Source of the DNA: Astragalus membranaceus
Lineage: Eukaryota; Streptophyta; Magnoliopsida; Fabales; Fabaceae
Direction: 5' to 3'
NCBI GenBank assembly: GCA_039519185.1
Contig: CM076848.1
Coordinates: forward strand, 27,323,917-27,387,916
Length of the DNA stretch: 64,000 nt
The notes beneath the pieces were generated by a model, which worked only from the letters and a program-made list of their open reading frames with translations, did no database searches and was not told where the DNA came from. A program made the position numbers and the translations under genes. Shown here piece after piece: positions 59,307 through 64,000 of the stretch. Position 1 is the stretch's first letter, and every line of letters starts with the position of its first letter.

Positions 59307-60869
59307 TGGTGCCATGCATGAATATTAGATAAGGATCGATTGATGTGTAACCTTGGTTATCACTCTTAAAAATGTTAAAAATCAAAGTCGTTATAACTAA
59401 TATATATATAGCTGCAAAAACAAAACGTACTCCTAGAATGAAAGTCGATCGTTATAATAATATATAGATGCCAAAGCAAAACTCTTAAAATGAACTTTAA
59501 TTAATTATATCTAATAACGTTAAACAACCTTATGGTTATGCCAACTTTTTCTTCAGACGCCAAGATATATAACTCAGATGCAAATTAAGACTGAGACGCC
59601 TTAGAGAAACAAGTTGCTGAAGTCAATAAATTAAAGGTACGCGCGGGTGACTGAAATGGAGGTAGTGAAACCATATACTTGCTTACCTCATGCAAACAGT
59701 TAAAGGAAATCACCCATATCATCATCAAACAGGGCTATTTAAATAATTTATTTATTTTTTACGTTAATAACTTCAAGTTTTTGATATTTTTATGCTATAT
59801 ATATATATACTTCAATAACCTTTTTTTATTTCTTATGCTTTCTAGTTTAATATTTTTGTGTTATGAACTTAAAGAACATTTTATGATGCTTTTAGTTTAA
59901 TATTTGTATGTTATAAACAAGAAGAACCTTTTTATGTTATCAAATTACTAGTTTAAATCTTATTAGAATTTTTTTTGGTTTAATATAATTTAATTTTGGG
60001 GGCAATTTCATGGAAATAAAATTACGAAAGTTACATCTAATTGAAATTTATATTTTGGTTTAAGAATAAAATATGATTTATATTTAGCAAAAATTGAAAT
60101 TAAAATGATAAGTTAATAAGCCAATAGGCATAAAATACCAAAAAAGAAAGGTGAAGACTCCCATATCCTTTAGGTATGATACCCAATATCTCAACATCCA
60201 ATCACTCAATAACACCTCATTTTTTCTATTTAATTATTTTGTTAAAAAAATAAATATTAAACTCATTTTACCTAGAAGGTATCATACCCACCAAACTCTG
60301 AATGGGTACGGTAGAATAGGTTTACACAAAAAACAATAGCTGGTGGCCGCTGTGAACCGCCTTAATTCTTTTAAAAAAATATGGATTCTCATTTAGCAGT
60401 GGTTTATAACCGCAGTAAACTAAAAATTGGTTGCAGCGGGTGTGAGCGACGGTTGTCATAACTTTTTTTGTTCGTTAAAGAATAAATGCATTTATCCATT
60501 GAAAACTTTAGTAATGGACCATCTATTTTTTAAAAAAATAGAGAGGATCTCTACTTGTTTCTTACATGGACGTGACATTGGTAAGGACACTAGTGAGGGT
60601 GGTTTTGTGTTGGTCAAGAAGTATGTGTGTTGATGTGGCTATAGAATAAGTAAAATTAAAATGTTTGATTAACTACTTGAAAAAAAATATAAAGAAGTTG
60701 GATTTGCAAACATTGTTCGAAAATAATATTTTGCTAAAAATTGAGTCTACTAAGGAGTTTTTTTAGGATTCTTTATTTTGCACATATATAATTTTACATG
60801 GAGTCTACTAAGGAGTTTTTTCAGGATTCATTATTTTGAATGTATTATTTTGCACCCATGATGAGTATA
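59307..60869. other. Former upstream region of the S1-like gene, then repeats
   Basis: A/T-rich. GGTATGATACC (60173) and its inverse GGTATCATACC (60278) may mark a small inverted-repeat element. GCGGTTTA-type motifs lie near 60330-60450. No gene supported. Confidence 0.4.
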
Positions 60870-60961
60870 TTAAGCATTGTTCAAACCATGGTTTTTACCC
60901 TAATAAGAGATCTATATTGATAATTTCATAGGATCTTTGTTTGTATAAATAGATAAATAGA
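60870..60961 (-). mobile_element. Helitron 5'-end fragment
   Basis: It resembles the 5' end of the neighbouring Helitron (61655-61736): AAGAGATC...TTTCATAGGA...GTTTGTATAAATAGATAAATAGA. It directly abuts the 3' end of that Helitron. Confidence 0.6.
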
Positions 60962-61257
60962 CTAGTAGGATACCCGTGCATACGCACAGGTGCTGTCGTT
61001 TTTCTTTTTATGAATGAACTTAGACAGTATTTAAATAGTCTGAACATTACCTCGTGAAAATTAATACAAATTTAAAGTAGATAAAAAAAATAGTTTCTTA
61101 TAAAAAAAGATAAAAATTAAAATCTAAAAATGTAAAAGTATCATTTAAAAACAATCTATGCATTTATCCCGCATTTTTTTATATATCAGTGCAGTGTCTT
61201 TTTATATATCAGTGTTGTTATCCCGTGTTTTTTTATATATCAGTGCAGCTATCCCGT

Positions 61258-61297
<40 letters not shown>

Positions 61298-61736
61298 TTG
61301 CAGTTATCCCTGTATTTTATATATCAGTGCAGTTATCCCGTGTTTGTTTATGTACCAGTCCAGTTATCTCATAGTTTCATTTGATTATTTGAGTTGATTA
61401 GTAAATAGTAAAAAATAGATAGTAGATTATCAATAAGAAATATTTATCCCGTGTTTTTTTATATATCAGTGACAATTAAATGAAACTATGAGATTTTCCA
61501 CTAACACAACAAGGCTTATGGAAAAAGTAAAAGTAAACTAAAAAGAAAAAAAGAGAAGAAAGAGAGTGTTAGAGAAAAGTGAAAATGCGGAAAGAGAGTG
61601 TAAGAAGAAAAAGAAAGAAATAGATGGTAACGACACTTTTATCTTTAAATTAGATATGTGTTTTGTTAATAAGAGATCCAAATTGGTAATTTCATAGGAG
61701 GTTTGTTTGTATAAATAGAATAGATAGATAAATAGA
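60962..61736 (-). mobile_element. Helitron-type element, ~775 bp
   Basis: The minus-strand 3' end reads hairpin (ACCTGTGC...GCACGGGT) then CTAG next to host T; the 5' end reads TCTATTTATC next to host A. The interior has repeated TATCCCGTGTTTTTTTATAT units (61170-61470), a TA tract at 61259-61294 and GA-rich DNA; no Rep/helicase. Confidence 0.65.
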
Positions 61737-61794
61737 TATTAGATTAGATTAGAAATTTAGTTAAAAAAACTAAAGTGGGGTGATAAGAGAAAGA

Positions 61795-62002
61795 GAAGAA
61801 TTGTTTATGGAAAAAGTAAAAGTAAAGTAAAAAGAAAAAAGGAAGAAATAAAGTGTAAGAGAAAAGTGAAAAGGAAGAAAGATAGTGTAAGAACAAAGAG
61901 AGAGAAAGAAAGAGTAATTACATTTTTACCCTTAAATTAGATATGTGTCTTATTAATAAGAGATCCAAATTAATAATTTGATAAGATATTTGATCAAATA
62001 GA
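61795..62002 (-). mobile_element. Partial second copy of the Helitron's 5' region
   Basis: Diverged copy of about 61515-61700 (GGAAAAAGTAAAAGTAAA, then AAGAGATCCAAATT...). No 3' end was seen. Confidence 0.55.
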
Positions 62003-62477
62003 TATTAGATTAGATTAGATTACCACTTTTCGGATACTATTAGATTAGATTAGGGGTGTTCAAAACCGAACCAAACCAATAGAAAACCGCAAACAGAATC
62101 AAACCAAACCGAAAATCGCAAAAAACCGCTTCTTATTGGTTCGGCTCGGTTTCCTTTTTCAGTGCACCGCGCGGTTCGGTTCGGTTCGCGGTTTTGATTA
62201 CAAAAACCGAACCAAACCAAACCAAACCGCAAGTAACACTAAGACTTATTAACTTACAACTTTCCTTACTAACTTATTAGCCTAAATGCAACTAAAACCC
62301 AACTCTCACTCACTTACTAGCTCAAATCCAATTACTTCTTTGACTCACTTACAAACAATCCATATTGTTATACTATATTTAAAAATTACAATAAAATATT
62401 TAATTCAAATTCTTTTAAACATTCTCTTAGCTATCTTAAAAGAATTAAAAGAGAGTAATTTATATACTACATATAAT

Positions 62478-63397
62478 TTGAACTGGCAAAATGGGCTACC
62501 CGGCCCATATCGGGCCGGCCCCCGCTGCGGGCTCGGGCTTTTAAGGGTCGGGCAAAAGCCCGGGTTGAAATTCGGGCTCACTCTTTATGGCCCAAGCCCG
62601 GCCCTATGCGGGCTGCGGGCTTTTCGGGCTAGCCCGCATTATGCGTGATTTTTTAGCCCGGCCCTATATACTTAACTTTCTGAAACAATAAATGTTGGAT
62701 TATACTATACAACCATAATATACAAAATCTCTATGCTATGCATATATGCACTTTGTATCCATGATCATTCGTAGTACCTGTTAACCTCATGGGAACAAAC
62801 ATCTATATTGTTGTTGCTCTTTTACACTTAAATACTTGCTTTGCTTTTTCTTATTTGTTATCATACTCATTTTATTAATTTTCCCTCCTCAACATGCAGG
62901 AGCTAGAGAATATGTTGCCATGTGCACCGCCTCCTGAACCTAAATATCAACTACGCCGAATAGCATCATCTCCACTGTGATGTTTGTACCTGTAAGTAGA
63001 AGATGTTTGTAGATATGAGTATTAGGATTCAGGAATGTTGTTCTTAGTTTAATGTAAGATTGATACCTTTCTGTCTTCTGGTATCACTGGCATAGTTACA
63101 TGTTGCGTTTGTATTCAGGAATGTTGTTCTTAGTTTAATGTAAGATCGATATTGGGCTGGCTTAAAATTTGGTTATGAATCTTGGGCTGGGCAGCAACAA
63201 CAATATTGAATATTGCACCCCATTTTTTTATTTGCGGGCCTGCGGGCTATCCATAGCCCGACCGGGCTAGCCCGGCACGGGCTCGGGCTTTTATGGACCG
63301 GGCTAAAAAGCCCGGGTATAAAAACGGGCTCATTTTCTTTGGCCCAAGCCCTCCCATATTTCAGGCTAGCCCGACCCGGCCCTTTTTGCCAGCTCTA
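62478..63397. mobile_element. Nested hAT-type element, 920 bp, with captured exon
   Basis: Ends TTGAACTGGCAAAA and TTTTTGCCAGCTCTA, perfect 8-bp duplication CATATAAT (62470-62477 and 63398-63405). It has the same end type and GGGCC-rich sub-termini as 8710-9551, but the middle differs and looks gene-derived. Confidence 0.9.
62900..62980 (+). pseudogene. Captured terminal exon of an unidentified gene
   Basis: A T-rich tract and CAG acceptor precede an open frame (ELENMLPCAPPPEPKYQLRR, then IASSPL, stop TGA). The following ~200 bp look like a 3' UTR and contain a ~30-bp repeat (AGGAATGTTGTTCTTAG near 63032 and 63117). The source gene is not recognised. Confidence 0.55.
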
Positions 63398-63687
63398 CAT
63401 ATAATTAAGTAGATTTTGTGTTAAAGATTTATGTTAGTTAATTTTAACTTCATTTTAAATTATGTTTTGTCTTGGAAAAAACCGAACCAACCGAACCAAT
63501 CCAAACCGCATTGGTTTGGTTTGGTTCGGTTTTATTTTAGGAAGCCAACCGAACCAAACCAAACCGCATGTAGTTTTATCTTGCGGTTCGGTTCACTTTT
63601 TGTCTCAAAATCGAACCAAACCGCACCGCGAACACCCCTGGATTAGATCACCACTTTTCAAATAGATAGGCTAAATTGCTGTTGGAT

Positions 63688-63910
63688 GTTCCTCGGTCTT
63701 TCCTTAAAGACTTTGAAAACAATTTGGTTTTGTTGGATGAAGGTGGTGGGAACCTCTTGATATCTCCTTGAACACTGTTTCAATCACAGATTTACAAGAT
63801 AAAAAACCTATGCAGATCTGGATTGATTCTTTGTAATAAAAAATAGTATTCTTTAGATTTACCTACCTGACAAAAGATAGTTATCTATTTATTATAGAGA
63901 AAAATCTCAT
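63688..63910 (+). pseudogene. Broken copy of the last beta-galactosidase exon
   Basis: Closely matches 47852-48150: GTTCC(T/A)CGGTCTTTCC, the VLLDEGGGN-coding part and the 3' flank. A missing base after GGGAACC shifts the frame, and several bases are deleted before the original stop. The rest, to the window end, is A/T-rich. Confidence 0.85.
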
Positions 63911-64000
63911 TTGTCCTCTCTTCTGAATAGAATTGGAAATTGAATTAGTTAATTATATTTAATAGAATAAAACATTGATTTAGTGTGTTTAGATCTTTTT

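Larger units (their letters stand above)
62051..63640. mobile_element. Non-autonomous hAT-type element (host of a nested hAT)
   Basis: TIRs TAGGGGTGTTC and GAACACCCCTG, perfect 8-bp duplication GATTAGAT (62043-62050 and 63641-63648). Sub-terminal regions are rich in CCAAACCGAACC motifs. Without the nested element it is about 660 bp. Confidence 0.9.

Overview
This is plant nuclear DNA: spliced genes with GT-AG introns, plant-only families (NAC, DUF630/DUF632, GH35 beta-galactosidase, S1-like secreted protein) and dense plant transposons. The A/T-rich intergenic DNA and element types suggest a eudicot, perhaps a legume; no marker in the window fixes the species.

Layout. 0-2.1 kb: 3' exons of a Gln/Met-rich nuclear protein (+). 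2.8-4.6 kb: a direct duplication around a Helitron end. 4.98-7.80 kb: DUF630/DUF632 gene (-). 8.7-13.2 kb: a hAT-type element and a 5'-truncated L1-like LINE. 14.8-15.66 kb: intronless conserved plant gene (-) whose upstream region exists in duplicate. 15.7-21.3 kb: that duplicated upstream region, broken up by an LTR-retrotransposon remnant, a complete Helitron and a small TIR element. 21.5-24.3 kb: Mutator-like element with a CACTA element nested in it. 24.9-27.7 kb: aspartic protease (+). 29.2-30.3 kb: NAC factor (-) with a G-box-rich promoter. 31-42.3 kb: transposon land, including a Mutator-like element with a decayed plant mobile domain gene, a SINE, Stowaway-like elements and a palindrome-rich element. 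42.8-48.0 kb: 17-exon beta-galactosidase (+). 48.19-59.31 kb: an S1-like gene (-) cut just after its start codon by a 10.6-kb Ty3/gypsy Tat-lineage retrotransposon with seemingly identical LTRs. 59.3-64 kb: Helitron pieces, a hAT-type element nested in another (the inner one carries an exon-like segment), and a broken copy of the last beta-galactosidase exon.

The host genes are unrelated neighbours rather than a pathway. Most notable are the split S1-like gene, the retrotransposon's spliced antisense ORF with its own TATA box, and several insertions whose exact ends are fixed by target-site duplications or, for the Helitron, by an unoccupied paralogous site in the same window. Exon joins were worked out by hand from splice signals and reading phase. 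Protein families were recognised from motifs, without database searches.
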